A stretch of 64,000 bases of DNA from Psychroflexus aestuariivivens (GTDB lineage Bacteria; Bacteroidota; Bacteroidia; Flavobacteriales; Flavobacteriaceae), in contig NZ_RQVT01000024.1 in NCBI RefSeq assembly GCF_004010055.1, forward strand, positions 1 through 64,000, written 5' to 3'. A program made the position numbers and the translations under genes. Positions 1 to 8,562 of the stretch are shown in pieces. Within the stretch, counting starts at the first letter, position 1; each line of letters opens with the position of its first letter. A model generated the notes under the pieces. That model searched no databases, was not told where the DNA came from, and saw only the letters and a program-made list of their open reading frames with translations.

Positions 1-70
1 CCAAAACCTCCACTATATCCATAAATGAATATCCCTTCGATCTCAATAAAATTAAATAATGAATGCACAC

Positions 71-706
71 TTAACTCATATTTTTTAATAGCAGAATCAA
101 TTTCTTTTTAAGTTTTTGAAAAAAGGTTAAATCTTTTGCATTGATATTCGCTTTAGGAAAAGCAACTTTTGGTGTTTCAACATCTAAAAAGCTACAAAGC
201 TTATCCCACGAATCGCCCTGAGTGACGTCAAAAACCAATATATCGCTTTCACGTCCCTCAAAATATTCGTAAATTGACTGATGATGTCTTTTAAAATGTA
301 CAGACCAAGCTTCACGATCTATCTTTAACCAAGATTTTTTCATTCCAAAATTTGCCGAAAAACTCTTTTGATTCCTGCGAACATGTTTTTCACGACTATT
401 AAGCCAAGAATCCAAATCTCGTGTGTTTAAAATGAATTTACTATTTGGATATTGTTGATCAAAAAGTTTGAAAACTTTATGAGAAGTTTCATCACGATCC
501 CAATCGGAAAAAGCTTCGTAATGTGAGATTCCTTTCAAAACATGTTCATTATTGTGGTAATTTCTTTCTATGATATCTTTAATGTTATTGCCCTTATCAT
601 CAAGAAAATGAACACTTTTGAATCCTAGAATTTTAAAAGCTTCATGCAGAGATGAAGTACCGGTTTTATTCAACCCGATGCAAAATATTTTAGTGTCTGA
701 TGTCAT
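71..706 (-). CDS. Sulfotransferase family protein
   Basis: A 211-residue protein with the sulfotransferase PAPS-binding loop near the N-terminus (GLNKTGTSSL, residues 11-20, the P-loop-like 5'-phosphosulfate site). A later segment, NTRDLDSWLNSR, fits the 3'-phosphate-binding strand and loop. The family transfers sulfate from PAPS to carbohydrates or other acceptors; the acceptor cannot be read from sequence. Length suits the compact bacterial 'sulfotransferase family' type. There is no signal peptide, so it is probably cytoplasmic. The start is an ATG six bases downstream of a TATATTTG promoter motif. The gene downstream on this strand lies outside the window. Family call good, substrate unknown. 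Confidence 0.8.
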   Translation of the reverse strand: MTSDTKIFCIGLNKTGTSSLHEAFKILGFKSVHFLDDKGNNIKDIIERNYHNNEHVLKGISHYEAFSDWDRDETSHKVFKLFDQQYPNSKFILNTRDLDSWLNSREKHVRRNQKSFSANFGMKKSWLKIDREAWSVHFKRHHQSIYEYFEGRESDILVFDVTQGDSWDKLCSFLDVETPKVAFPKANINAKDLTFFQKLKKKLILLLKNMS

Positions 707-712
707 ATCTTA

Positions 713-720
713 CAAATATA
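713..720 (-). promoter_or_regulatory. Flavobacterial -7 promoter motif (sulfotransferase gene)
   Basis: The minus strand reads TATATTTG, a perfect match to the Bacteroidota TAnnTTTG -7 element. It ends only six bases before the ATG at 706, implying a very short or absent 5' leader. No clear -33 TTG element was seen at the usual spacing. Confidence 0.55.
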
Positions 721-902
721 ATTTGTTTTGAAATTTCATTTTAAAATTAAGAGACTTATTATTGATGTAACCTTTGCGAAATAGAATTAGCAATGATTAT
801 AAAAAAGTACCTAACGAGATAATTTTTAGACAAATTCATAAATCTAGTTTAAATCTGCTATTCTAAATCTTTCAGTTGAAAATATTTCAATACTTTAGTG
901 TA

Positions 903-1250
903 ATGAAGTGGGATTTAATACTTATGGCTGCCATATATCTATTTGGCGGAATTATGCATTTTATTAAACCAAAAGCTTACGTCAAAATTATTCCTAAATT
1001 TCTACCTAAAAGGCGTACCTTAAACTTAGTTGCAGGCGCTTTTGAAATTATTTTAGCGTTAGGATTGCTTTTTCCAAAAACTAGAAGTTTCGCTTCTATT
1101 GGCATCATTTTGATGTTAATTGTCTTTTTAATTGTTCATTTCAATATGTTGAGGGGTGGAAAATATTCATTAGGTTTTCCTAAATGGATTTTAATTTTAA
1201 GAATTCCTCTCCAATTTTTTCTAATTTGGTGGGCATATTTATATATTTAA
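903..1250 (+). CDS. DoxX-like small integral membrane protein
   Basis: About 115 residues with four predicted membrane segments: the N-terminal MAAIYLFGGIMHF helix, a second near LNLVAGAFEIILALGLL, a third near ASIGIILMLIVFLIV, and the C-terminal ILRIPLQFFLIWWAYLYI helix. The arrangement and the early Gly-rich GGIMHF segment resemble the DoxX/MauE-like superfamily, whose members sit in the inner membrane and often act in redox contexts. Function here is unknown. An in-frame TTG at 876 would add nine residues; the ATG at 903 is preferred because the membrane helix follows it directly. The next gene starts four bases after the stop, suggesting co-transcription. Confidence 0.7.
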   Translation: MKWDLILMAAIYLFGGIMHFIKPKAYVKIIPKFLPKRRTLNLVAGAFEIILALGLLFPKTRSFASIGIILMLIVFLIVHFNMLRGGKYSLGFPKWILILRIPLQFFLIWWAYLYI

Positions 1251-1254
1251 ATTT

Positions 1255-1533
1255 ATGAAAGAAAATTTTACAGAAAGAGAAATAGATAGGATTATTGAAA
1301 TGGCTTGGGAAGACCGCACGCCATTTGAAGCTATTGAATTTCAATTTGGCGTTACGGAAGCAGAAGTTATCAAAATTATGAAACGTGAAATGAAAGCCTC
1401 TAGCTTTAGAATGTGGCGAAAACGCGTCCAAGGCCGTTCTACAAAACACCAAAAGTTGAAGCCAGAAAACACCAAAAGATTTAAATCTTCTAGACAAAAA
1501 CATATCAGTCATAATAAAATTTCTAAGCGCTAA
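1255..1533 (+). CDS. DUF2805 / TIGR03643 family protein
   Basis: A 92-residue, very basic protein. The N-terminal half has the conserved pattern FTEREIDRIIEMAWEDRTPF, followed by a helix-turn-helix-like segment (FGVTEAEVIKIMKREMKASSF) and RMWRKRVQGR, which together match the TIGR03643/DUF2805 family. The C-terminus is Lys/Ser/His-rich and looks disordered. The fold suggests nucleic acid binding, but no function is established. It lies four bases after the DoxX-like gene and its stop abuts the stop of the convergent nuclease gene with no spacer. Confidence 0.75.
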   Translation: MKENFTEREIDRIIEMAWEDRTPFEAIEFQFGVTEAEVIKIMKREMKASSFRMWRKRVQGRSTKHQKLKPENTKRFKSSRQKHISHNKISKR

Positions 1534-2310
1534 TCAGCCATAGATTTCATTTAGAATTTTTGCCAATCTGATACCTGATTTATGAAGTTGCAATTTCAAA
1601 ACATCAAACCAATCGTACATATAGCGATAACCTAAATAATCGTTTTGGCTTGCTGAATCATAAACTTTTTTAGTCAGTTCTCGATTATCGGCTACCCAAT
1701 CCAGCAAATCGCCTTTTGTAATGAGTTTAATTTCAGTTTGACCCAGTACTGGCAAGTTTTTAGAAAGTTCAGAATAACTCATTTTGTAACTTTCTATCAT
1801 GTGCGAATCCCAGACGCGATGTAAGTTTGTAGATTCTCCAAACCAACTGACTTTAAAATCATTAGCACCTCTATCTTCTTCCAATCCAAAATGAAGTGGT
1901 TGATGCATGTCTCCAACTAAATGAACCAACATTTTTAGGTAAAATGCTTGATCTTCAGCGGAAGTAGTTTCTGATTTTAGTTTTTCAATACAAGTTTGAA
2001 TACCTTGAACAACATCACCATTCAAATTTTTTTCTACTTCAGAGTATTTTTTATCAAAAGGCACATTTGCATAATGCCAAGGTTTAAATTGGTCATACTT
2101 GTCATCACTTTTTATTTCGTCTGCATAAGTTGAAACTAAAGCTAATGATTTATGATTCAAAATTTTATCTATTTTTCTCTTTGCTTTTTTGCTTAGGTAT
2201 TGCTGAGCAACAGCACCAACTGTTCGATGTCCATTTTTCCCCCAATCTTCTGAGGCGAAAAGACTTGTTGATAAAAAGTATAGAATTAGTAAACAATAAT
2301 TCATAGTCAT
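1534..2310 (-). CDS. Secreted S1/P1-type zinc nuclease
   Basis: The protein starts with a hydrophobic signal peptide (MNYCLLILYFLSTSLFA) and continues with the S1/P1 nuclease signature. WGKNGH gives the N-terminal Trp and His; later come YADEI (Asp), PWHYANV (His), HLVGDMHQPLH (His/Asp/His) and NLHRVWDSH (His/Asp). These match the ligand set for the three-zinc site of P1 nuclease, which cleaves single-stranded DNA and RNA and removes 3'-phosphates. It is probably periplasmic or exported and used for nucleic-acid or phosphate scavenging. A longer TTG start at 2322 overlaps the promoter motif at 2320-2327, so the ATG at 2310 (or 2304) is chosen. Confidence 0.88.
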   Translation of the reverse strand: MTMNYCLLILYFLSTSLFASEDWGKNGHRTVGAVAQQYLSKKAKRKIDKILNHKSLALVSTYADEIKSDDKYDQFKPWHYANVPFDKKYSEVEKNLNGDVVQGIQTCIEKLKSETTSAEDQAFYLKMLVHLVGDMHQPLHFGLEEDRGANDFKVSWFGESTNLHRVWDSHMIESYKMSYSELSKNLPVLGQTEIKLITKGDLLDWVADNRELTKKVYDSASQNDYLGYRYMYDWFDVLKLQLHKSGIRLAKILNEIYG

Positions 2311-2319
2311 TTTTTTCTT

Positions 2320-2327
2320 CAAATATA
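2320..2327 (-). promoter_or_regulatory. -7 promoter motif (S1/P1 nuclease)
   Basis: The minus strand reads TATATTTG. It overlaps the TTG codon at 2322 that would otherwise extend the nuclease, and lies nine bases upstream of the ATG at 2310, so it decides the start and implies a near-leaderless mRNA. Confidence 0.5.
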
Positions 2328-2423
2328 AAAGCGGTTTTTGTAAAAATTGAATTTTAAGTTTAAGTAATTGATAAATTTGAAAGCTGTAGATTTCGAAAAT
2401 AGCTTTTGTAAACAGAATTAGTT

Positions 2424-2431
2424 TACTTTTG
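2424..2431 (+). promoter_or_regulatory. -7 promoter motif (88-residue protein)
   Basis: TACTTTTG matches TAnnTTTG and lies 22 bases upstream of the ATG at 2454. Confidence 0.5.
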
Positions 2432-2453
2432 TGCCCAAATTCAAAAAATAATT

Positions 2454-2720
2454 ATGGGAAGTATTAAAAACTTAAAAAAAGACCTAAACAACGTTTACGG
2501 AGAAATTATAGATGCTGTGATGATTCACCAAGAAACGATGGCTCCAGAAGACCAAACTAAATCTGAAGCTTTAGTTGATGACATCATCGCTTCTTTTGAT
2601 GATTTGGTTGAAAAAATAAATAATAAATCTGTTGAAAAAAGAGCTTCACATTTGAAATCAGTTCAGATAGAGGTTGAAAAACAATCTAATGATTTCATAG
2701 AAAGACTGAATAATCTTTAA
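2454..2720 (+). CDS. Small helical protein of unknown function
   Basis: An 88-residue, strongly charged protein with no signal peptide or membrane segment. Its composition (repeated I/L/V spacing with Lys, Glu, Asp) predicts almost all-helical, coiled-coil-like structure. I do not recognise a named family, though small helical proteins like this are common in flavobacteria. It is monocistronic: a TACTTTTG promoter motif sits 22 bases upstream of the ATG, and a strong hairpin terminator follows within seven bases of the stop. Cytoplasmic location is likely; no function is assigned. Confidence 0.6.
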   Translation: MGSIKNLKKDLNNVYGEIIDAVMIHQETMAPEDQTKSEALVDDIIASFDDLVEKINNKSVEKRASHLKSVQIEVEKQSNDFIERLNNL

Positions 2721-2726
2721 TAAAAT

Positions 2727-2761
2727 AAAACGGCTCAATTTCTTAAGAATTGAGCCGTTTT
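2727..2761. terminator. Bidirectional intrinsic terminator
   Basis: A perfect 10-bp stem (CGGCTCAATT at 2731-2740 pairing with 2748-2757) with a 7-base loop, flanked by A4 on one side and T4 on the other. It can terminate both the plus-strand small gene and the convergent DUF4369 lipoprotein gene. Confidence 0.85.
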
Positions 2762-2766
2762 AGATT

Positions 2767-3534
2767 TTAAACTATAGAATCCTTCGTTGTTTCTATAGTT
2801 TCTGTTTCAAGTGTATTTTCTTCTTTGTTTTCTAACTTTTTTCTAGATTTTATCAAGTCTTCTAACTTTTCTCCGTAAAGAGATTTTCTCACTTTTCTGT
2901 CCAAAGAATTGTAAACTGTATCCAAATATTTCACATTAGCATCAAAGGCTTCAGAAAGAATAACGTAAGGTGCGACTTCCAAATCCTTATTATTAATAGC
3001 AAAATTAACAGTGTACAAATATTTACGCTTCAAAACATTATTATAAGCTTTATTGATGCTGTCCAATTTTTCTTCGTTATTATTTTTACCCGCTTCAAAA
3101 TTAGCTTCTACCAAATCTAAATGTTGATTATTAAAACGCTTAATCGTTATTCTGAATTCGTCGTATTTTTGTTGATTTTCAAAATTTGAAATAATTTCCA
3201 AATCTATTCCAAAACGTTTTAAAGAAGTTTTGAGTTTCATTTCACCAGGTTCAGCAAAAAAACTTAGAATATCCTCGTAATTATCACCATCTTTTTTGTC
3301 CAGTTCTATAAATAAAATCTGCGGTTCTTCTATATATGTTTCGAAAACAAAATTGGATTCACCACTAATTTCAATTGAATCAATATCAACCAAATTAGTA
3401 TCTACGACCTTCTGTAAATATAATTTTCCTTTTTTGAGGCCTTCAATTTCACCATTGATAGTCAGATTGGTTTTTTCAGATTGACAAGCAAAAAGAAGTG
3501 CAGCGATACAAACAAAACAGAATATATTTTTCAT
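2767..3534 (-). CDS. DUF4369 domain lipoprotein
   Basis: A 255-residue lipoprotein: signal MKNIFCFVCIAALLFAC with the acylated Cys at position 17. The segment after it (LTINGEIEGLKKGKLYLQK, then a Ser/Ile-rich beta region to about residue 110) is a DUF4369 domain. In Bacteroidetes that domain is usually followed by a thioredoxin-like AhpC/TSA domain. Here the C-terminal part (about 115-255) is instead helical and charged, ending in a Glu/Thr-rich tail, with no CxxC. It is probably anchored facing the periplasm. It lies 12 bases downstream of the DUF819 gene on the same strand. Confidence 0.75.
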   Translation of the reverse strand: MKNIFCFVCIAALLFACQSEKTNLTINGEIEGLKKGKLYLQKVVDTNLVDIDSIEISGESNFVFETYIEEPQILFIELDKKDGDNYEDILSFFAEPGEMKLKTSLKRFGIDLEIISNFENQQKYDEFRITIKRFNNQHLDLVEANFEAGKNNNEEKLDSINKAYNNVLKRKYLYTVNFAINNKDLEVAPYVILSEAFDANVKYLDTVYNSLDRKVRKSLYGEKLEDLIKSRKKLENKEENTLETETIETTKDSIV

Positions 3535-3546
3535 ATTAAAATTGAA

Positions 3547-4809
3547 TTAAACATTTGAAGCGATTTCCATTAAAATAGTGCAACCTAAAGCAGCGTAAGT
3601 CCCCACTACATATCCAAAAACGGCTAGCAAAACACCTACACTTGTCAAAGATGGATGAAATGCTGAAGCCACAACTGGCGCTGATGCCGCACCTCCAACG
3701 TTTGCCTGACTACCAACAGCCAAGAAAAAATATGGCGCTTTAATTATTTTTGCAACAATAATTAAAAGCGCAGCATGAATAGTCATCCACACCAATCCAA
3801 TAGCAAGTAAGCCAGGATTTTCAAAAACTGTAGTTAGATCCATTTTCATACCAATTGTTGCCACTAAAAAATAAATAAATACGCTGCCTATTTTACTGGC
3901 GCCAGCACCTTCATATGTTTTGGCTTTAGTGAAAGACAACCCAACTCCAAAAGCGGTTGCCAAAGTAATCATCCAGAAAAATTCTGAAGTGAATGAAGCC
4001 AAAGAGGAAGATTTATCATTAAAAACTTCAAAATTAGTTTTCAAAAATGTTGAAACACTATCCGCACCATAATGTGAAATTCCAACAGCTGTGAATGCCA
4101 AGCCAAGCATAATCATATAATCTTTTAAATCTGCTTTGCGCGAAACACTTTCAGAGTAATTAGACACTTTTTCTTTCAGTCTTTCAATGGCAGAAGTGTC
4201 AGACTTTAGCCAAGTATCTATTTTATTTTTACGACCAATACCTAGTAGAATGATAGCCATCCAGAGATTGGCGATAACGATATCTACCAAAACCATTCCG
4301 CCATATTTTTCAGGATTGTATTTGAAAATTTCCAACATTGCAGCTTGATTTGCGCCACCGCCAATCCAACTTCCTGCCAAAGTAGATAAACCACGCCAAA
4401 CGGCATCAGGCCCTACCCCACCAACGGTTTCCGGAGAAAAAACTGAAATAAGCAAAATAGCAATGGGTCCGCCAATAACAATACCCACGGTTCCGGCAAA
4501 AAACATAATCAAAGCCTTATAACCTAAGTTGGCAATTGCTTTCAAATCTATACTCAAAGTCATTAAAACCAAAGAAGCTGGTAAAAAATAACGACTCGCA
4601 ACGTGGTATAAACTAGAACTTTTGTCATCTATTATACCCAAAGAATTGAAAATAGCTGGTAGTAAGTAACACATCAAGAGTGCTGGGACAAATTTATAGA
4701 ATTTTTGCCAAAACCCTGTTTTTTGGGAAGATGTGTAAAAAATAAATGCCATTGAAAGCATCAAAACGCCTAAAACAACCGCATCATTAGTAAAAAGTGT
4801 TTCTTCCAT
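3547..4809 (-). CDS. DUF819 family integral membrane protein
   Basis: A 420-residue polytopic inner-membrane protein with about ten hydrophobic helices and glycine-rich signature stretches: GSWIGGGANQAAMLE near residues 146-160 and VGSQANVGGAASAPVVASAF near 366-385. Both are typical of the DUF819 family, a predicted transporter fold related to sodium-symporter-like carriers. The substrate is unknown. It starts with an ATG and is followed 12 bases later by the DUF4369 lipoprotein gene, so the two are probably co-transcribed. Confidence 0.82.
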   Translation of the reverse strand: MEETLFTNDAVVLGVLMLSMAFIFYTSSQKTGFWQKFYKFVPALLMCYLLPAIFNSLGIIDDKSSSLYHVASRYFLPASLVLMTLSIDLKAIANLGYKALIMFFAGTVGIVIGGPIAILLISVFSPETVGGVGPDAVWRGLSTLAGSWIGGGANQAAMLEIFKYNPEKYGGMVLVDIVIANLWMAIILLGIGRKNKIDTWLKSDTSAIERLKEKVSNYSESVSRKADLKDYMIMLGLAFTAVGISHYGADSVSTFLKTNFEVFNDKSSSLASFTSEFFWMITLATAFGVGLSFTKAKTYEGAGASKIGSVFIYFLVATIGMKMDLTTVFENPGLLAIGLVWMTIHAALLIIVAKIIKAPYFFLAVGSQANVGGAASAPVVASAFHPSLTSVGVLLAVFGYVVGTYAALGCTILMEIASNV

Positions 4810-4866
4810 GGAATTAATTTTGGGTAAAATTAAAAATTCTACTTAATTCTTAAGCTTTAAAATACT

Positions 4867-5676
4867 TTATTTAAAATTGAAATGGCTATTTAGAAAATCT
4901 GCAACACCATCTTCTTTGGCATAACCTATAGTTTGGTGTGCAACTTGTTTGACTTCAGGCTTAGCATTTGCTACTGCTAGTCCTAAACCTATGCTTTTCA
5001 ACATTTCTATATCATTGTAATTATCCCCAAATCCCATAATTTTATCAAGAGTCAAATTGTATTTTTCTTTTGCTAAAAACTGAATTGCAGACAATTTTGA
5101 AATTTGCTTGGGTGCAATTTCAATATAAGTGGGTTTGGAACGGTACAAATGCAAAAATTGGCCGAATTCATTTTGAAGTTTGCTATATATTTTCTCAACA
5201 GAATCTGCATCTCCCATACACATGATTTTGTGAGCACCTGTTTTTGAAGCAGACCATAAATCCAGAACTTCAGCATTGGATTTTATTTCTGGATTCACTT
5301 TCGTATTGTTAATTTCACGTTCGGTCCAGGTGTCCATCTGCGGTGCAAACCAATCATCTTTGTTATAAAAACTGAGATGCAAATTATCTGTATTCAATTT
5401 TGAAATAGCTTTAAGTAAATCAAATTCAATACAAGTGCTTTGTTTTTCTTCACCATCTACTAAAATCAGTCCGCCGTTGTAAGCTATAATTGGCAAGTCT
5501 GAAATACCAATTTCAGCTTGCAAATGTTTCATAGCTGAAGGCATTCTGGATGAAATCAAAACAATTGGTAATTTTGCCTTCAAATTTTGAAATGCAGAAA
5601 TTGTTTTATTTGAAAGTTCTCGCTCCGCATTAAGCAAAGTACCATCAATATCGCTACAAATCAGTTTTATTTCCAT
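4867..5676 (-). CDS. Cof-type HAD-IIB family phosphatase
   Basis: A 269-residue cytoplasmic hydrolase. Motif I is SDIDGTLL (residues 8-15, nucleophile Asp and acid/base Asp), motif II is the Ser in VLISSR, motif III is a Lys near PKQISK, and motif IV is GFGDNYNDIEML. The large cap between motifs II and III identifies the Cof/HAD-IIB class, which dephosphorylates sugar phosphates, nucleotides or cofactor intermediates such as pyridoxal phosphate and FMN. The substrate cannot be inferred. The gene is divergent from the tryptophan dioxygenase gene, with 132 bases between. Confidence 0.88.
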   Translation of the reverse strand: MEIKLICSDIDGTLLNAERELSNKTISAFQNLKAKLPIVLISSRMPSAMKHLQAEIGISDLPIIAYNGGLILVDGEEKQSTCIEFDLLKAISKLNTDNLHLSFYNKDDWFAPQMDTWTEREINNTKVNPEIKSNAEVLDLWSASKTGAHKIMCMGDADSVEKIYSKLQNEFGQFLHLYRSKPTYIEIAPKQISKLSAIQFLAKEKYNLTLDKIMGFGDNYNDIEMLKSIGLGLAVANAKPEVKQVAHQTIGYAKEDGVADFLNSHFNFK

Positions 5677-5785
5677 TTCAAAATTGAGTTTTAAAATGAC
5701 AAAGTAAAGATTTTATTCTTGAAAAAGTCTGATGAGATTTGAAGTTTATTTTCAAATGAAATCCACTCTGCTGAACAAATTTTAA

Positions 5786-5793
5786 TAAATTTG
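5786..5793 (+). promoter_or_regulatory. -7 promoter motif (tryptophan dioxygenase)
   Basis: TAAATTTG matches TAnnTTTG and ends 15 bases before the ATG at 5809. Confidence 0.5.
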
Positions 5794-5808
5794 TGAAAAA
5801 TTGAATCA

Positions 5809-6705
5809 ATGAACGACGATCTTCTGAAGAAAATTCAAGATAAATATGAGTCTATGGGTGAAAACCCAGATACTTACCTGAAAGGTTTACTTCACGCCAA
5901 ACCTATAAATTACTGGGATTACATAGAAGTTGACAGTTTATTGTCGCTTCAAAAACCGAGAACAAATTTTAAAGATGAAAGCGTTTTTATTATCTATCAT
6001 CAAGTCACAGAATTGACTTTAAAACTGATGATTCATGAAATAAAACAACTGACAGAAGCACCTGCAGAAGAAGCAATTTTTATTGAAAAACTGAGACGTT
6101 TGGTGCGTTACACAGATATGCTAATCACTTCTTTCGACGTGATGAAAGACGGCATGAGTTATGAAGATTACAATGAGTTCAGGATGACATTGGCACCTGC
6201 AAGTGGTTTCCAAAGTGCGCAATTCAGATATTTAGAAATCTATTGCACACCGCTTATCAATCTGATAAATGAAGAAGGTCTGAAGCATTTACCAAAAAAC
6301 CCGAGCACAGAAGAATTATTTCAAAATATTTATTGGCGTGACGCTGGTTATGATAGAAAAACTGGTAAAACAACCCATACTTTAAATGCTTTTGAAGATA
6401 AATACTTAGCAGATTTTATTAGATTGGCAAACGCTTATAAAGGTCAAACGCTCTACGAACGCTTTGAAGAATTTGACAATCCTAGTGAAAATTTGAAACG
6501 CCAAATGCAGGCTTTTGACCATCAATATAATGTAAAATGGCCATTGGTACATTTAAGGACGGCGACCAAGTATTTGGATAAAAAAGGTGAAAACAAAAAA
6601 GCAACAGGCGGTTCTGAGTGGAAAAAATACCTTCATCCAAAATTTCAACAACGCACTTTTTTTCCAAAATTATGGAAAGATGAGAGTATGCTGGATTGGG
6701 AATAG
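5809..6705 (+). CDS. kynA: Tryptophan 2,3-dioxygenase
   Basis: A 298-residue heme enzyme that opens the indole ring of L-tryptophan to N-formylkynurenine, the first step of the kynurenine route. Family hallmarks: HQVTELTLKL (64-73, active-site His and substrate contacts), FRMTLAPASGFQSAQFR (124-140, which includes the substrate-carboxylate Arg), the proximal heme His probably in PLVHLR (His248), and ATGGSE (265-270) matching the conserved GTGGSSG loop. Length fits bacterial TDO. It is probably cytoplasmic and tetrameric. Neighbours are not kynurenine genes, so the rest of the pathway lies elsewhere. Confidence 0.93.
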   Translation: MNDDLLKKIQDKYESMGENPDTYLKGLLHAKPINYWDYIEVDSLLSLQKPRTNFKDESVFIIYHQVTELTLKLMIHEIKQLTEAPAEEAIFIEKLRRLVRYTDMLITSFDVMKDGMSYEDYNEFRMTLAPASGFQSAQFRYLEIYCTPLINLINEEGLKHLPKNPSTEELFQNIYWRDAGYDRKTGKTTHTLNAFEDKYLADFIRLANAYKGQTLYERFEEFDNPSENLKRQMQAFDHQYNVKWPLVHLRTATKYLDKKGENKKATGGSEWKKYLHPKFQQRTFFPKLWKDESMLDWE

Positions 6706-6712
6706 TTTTTGT

Positions 6713-6720
6713 TATATTTG
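6713..6720 (+). promoter_or_regulatory. -7 promoter motif, possible leaderless start
   Basis: TATATTTG ends four bases before the ATG at 6725. Because the element is centred near -7, transcription would begin at or beside the start codon. Confidence 0.5.
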
Positions 6721-6724
6721 AAGT

Positions 6725-7249
6725 ATGAAGTACAATATTTTATTTTTCTTATTACTATCGTTAAATTTTACTTTTACTGCAAAAGCACAAAGTGAATTTG
6801 AAGAATTTCAAATGTTTGATATTCGTGAAATGACGAGTTTGAGTTTTTCTCAAGATCCGTTTAGTGTTGCTACTATAGGTAGAACTTTCAACTTACCAGA
6901 AGTCGATATTTTTAAAGATAAATTTTCTGTTCGTCCAAAAATAAATATGGTGGAAGCTGCGCAACGCAAAAGTTTTCAAGCACAACAAAAACAAGAACAA
7001 GAATTTTCTTTCATAGAAAGACAAACAGCAATGTTCAACGCATTCAAGCCTAAAATAAATAATAACAATTCTTCACCTTGGGCTCCCAACTATAATAATC
7101 AGACAATTTATTCTGATTTAAATCGAGTAAAAAATTCAGTTTATGAAGATTTAGGTGATAAATACAGAAGAATGTCTCCGTTTTTTCAAGGTTCTCCTTT
7201 CAGAAGTCGTCAAGGCGACGGAGTCTTTTTCAGAGTCAACCGCTATTAA
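6725..7249 (+). CDS. Secreted protein of unknown function
   Basis: A 174-residue protein with a clear signal peptide (MKYNILFFLLLSLNFTFTAKA, cleavage before QSEFEEF). The mature part is polar, rich in Phe, Asn, Gln and Arg, with a central Gln/Lys/Glu stretch (about residues 78-95) and an Asn-rich linker (KINNNNSSPW). It has no cysteine and no recognised domain or sorting signal. It is probably periplasmic. A TATATTTG motif just before the ATG suggests it has its own transcript rather than sharing that of the dioxygenase 19 bases upstream. Function not assigned. Confidence 0.6.
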   Translation: MKYNILFFLLLSLNFTFTAKAQSEFEEFQMFDIREMTSLSFSQDPFSVATIGRTFNLPEVDIFKDKFSVRPKINMVEAAQRKSFQAQQKQEQEFSFIERQTAMFNAFKPKINNNNSSPWAPNYNNQTIYSDLNRVKNSVYEDLGDKYRRMSPFFQGSPFRSRQGDGVFFRVNRY

Positions 7250-7287
7250 TTTTAGGATTTTTCTTATTTCAAGATTCAAATTTTTAC

Positions 7288-8451
7288 TTACGAATCTATA
7301 TTTTTCTTGGCTTTTTTGGAACCTTCATAAATTTCATATTGCAAAAATCTAGACTCTAATTTTGCATTATATAATTTTATTTTTCTGGAAGGTCTCAGTC
7401 CGACATGTTTGATGGCTTCTAAATCTGCCACAATGAACCAAGCGGAAGTTCCTGGATAATTTTGTTTCAAAGTATCCCCGATTTTAGCATAAAACTTTGG
7501 TATATCTATATCCAATCTTACGCCATATGGTGGATTGAAAACCATATGCAAATGTCTTTCTGTAGTTTTAAAACTTTCAAAAAAGTCTTGGCGTTCTACT
7601 TTTATAAATTCAGATAAATTAGCATTTTCGACATTTGTTTGAGCTTTTTCTACTGCTGAAGGTGCTTTGTCATATCCTTTAATTGTAAAATTGAAAGATC
7701 TTACCTTTTTTAAAGCAGATTCGGTAATGATAGCAAATAAATCTTCGTCAAAATCTTGCCATTTCTGAAATGCGAATTTCTCACGATTGATGTTGGCTGG
7801 AATTCGGCAAGCAATCATGGCTGCTTCTATCAGTAAAGTTCCGCTTCCACACATTGGATCTAAAAAATCGCACTGTCCATCCCAACCAGATTTCATAAGT
7901 AATCCTGCGGCTAAAACTTCATTAATAGGTGCAATATTGGTCGCAGATTTATAGCCTCGTTTAAAAAGTGGTTCACCTGAACTATTCAAAGCGATCGCAC
8001 AATCGCTTCTGTCAATATGCACATTGACAACACAATCTGGATTATCTGTATCGATATTTGGTCTGGTTTCAAACTTATCACGAAAACGGTCTACAATCGC
8101 ATCTTTTGCTCTAAAAACCACATAACGTGAATGAGTGAAAATTTCTGAATTCACCGTAGATTCTACAGCAAAAGTTCCGTTTTTGTCAATTAAATTTTCC
8201 CATGGATAATTATAAATCGCTTTATAGAAATCTTCTTCGTTAAAAATTTTGAAGTCGAAAATTGGTTTCAGAATGCTAATTGCTGTCCGCAAACTTAAAT
8301 TTGCCTTATACATAAAACCTTTATCTCCTACGAATGAGACATGCCTTACTCCTGGTTTTACATCCATTGCACCAAGATGTCTCAATTCTTTAGCTAACTC
8401 TTGCTCAAATCCGTATAGAGATTTAGCAATCATAGTATAATTATTTTCCAT
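7288..8451 (-). CDS. THUMP-domain RNA N2-guanine methyltransferase (RlmL/YpsC-like)
   Basis: A 387-residue protein with an N-terminal ferredoxin-like/THUMP region (about 1-165, RNA binding) and a C-terminal Rossmann methyltransferase. SAM-binding motif I is FLDPMCGSGTLLIEAA, and the catalytic motif IV is FNPPYG, the NPPY type used by exocyclic-amine (m2G) methyltransferases. It resembles the first half of E. coli RlmL and Bacillus YpsC, which modify 23S rRNA. Its own promoter motif (TATTTTTG) lies 20 bases upstream of the ATG. The exact target base is inferred from family only. Confidence 0.85.
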   Translation of the reverse strand: MENNYTMIAKSLYGFEQELAKELRHLGAMDVKPGVRHVSFVGDKGFMYKANLSLRTAISILKPIFDFKIFNEEDFYKAIYNYPWENLIDKNGTFAVESTVNSEIFTHSRYVVFRAKDAIVDRFRDKFETRPNIDTDNPDCVVNVHIDRSDCAIALNSSGEPLFKRGYKSATNIAPINEVLAAGLLMKSGWDGQCDFLDPMCGSGTLLIEAAMIACRIPANINREKFAFQKWQDFDEDLFAIITESALKKVRSFNFTIKGYDKAPSAVEKAQTNVENANLSEFIKVERQDFFESFKTTERHLHMVFNPPYGVRLDIDIPKFYAKIGDTLKQNYPGTSAWFIVADLEAIKHVGLRPSRKIKLYNAKLESRFLQYEIYEGSKKAKKNIDS

Positions 8452-8471
8452 GAAGAAATCATTTTGAAGTG

Positions 8472-8479
8472 CAAAAATA
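8472..8479 (-). promoter_or_regulatory. -7 promoter motif (RNA methyltransferase)
   Basis: The minus strand reads TATTTTTG, 20 bases upstream of the ATG at 8451. Confidence 0.5.
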
Positions 8480-8562
8480 CATTAATTTTGTGGCTTGATT
8501 TCATTCAAACATTACCAACTGAACTTCGAATACGTTTTCAAGTTTTATTTAAGTCAATATAA

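Noticed and set aside
1-70. Coding sequence of a minus-strand gene before the sulfotransferase
   Set aside because: Two frames are open over 70 bases, but nothing distinguishes them; too short to support.
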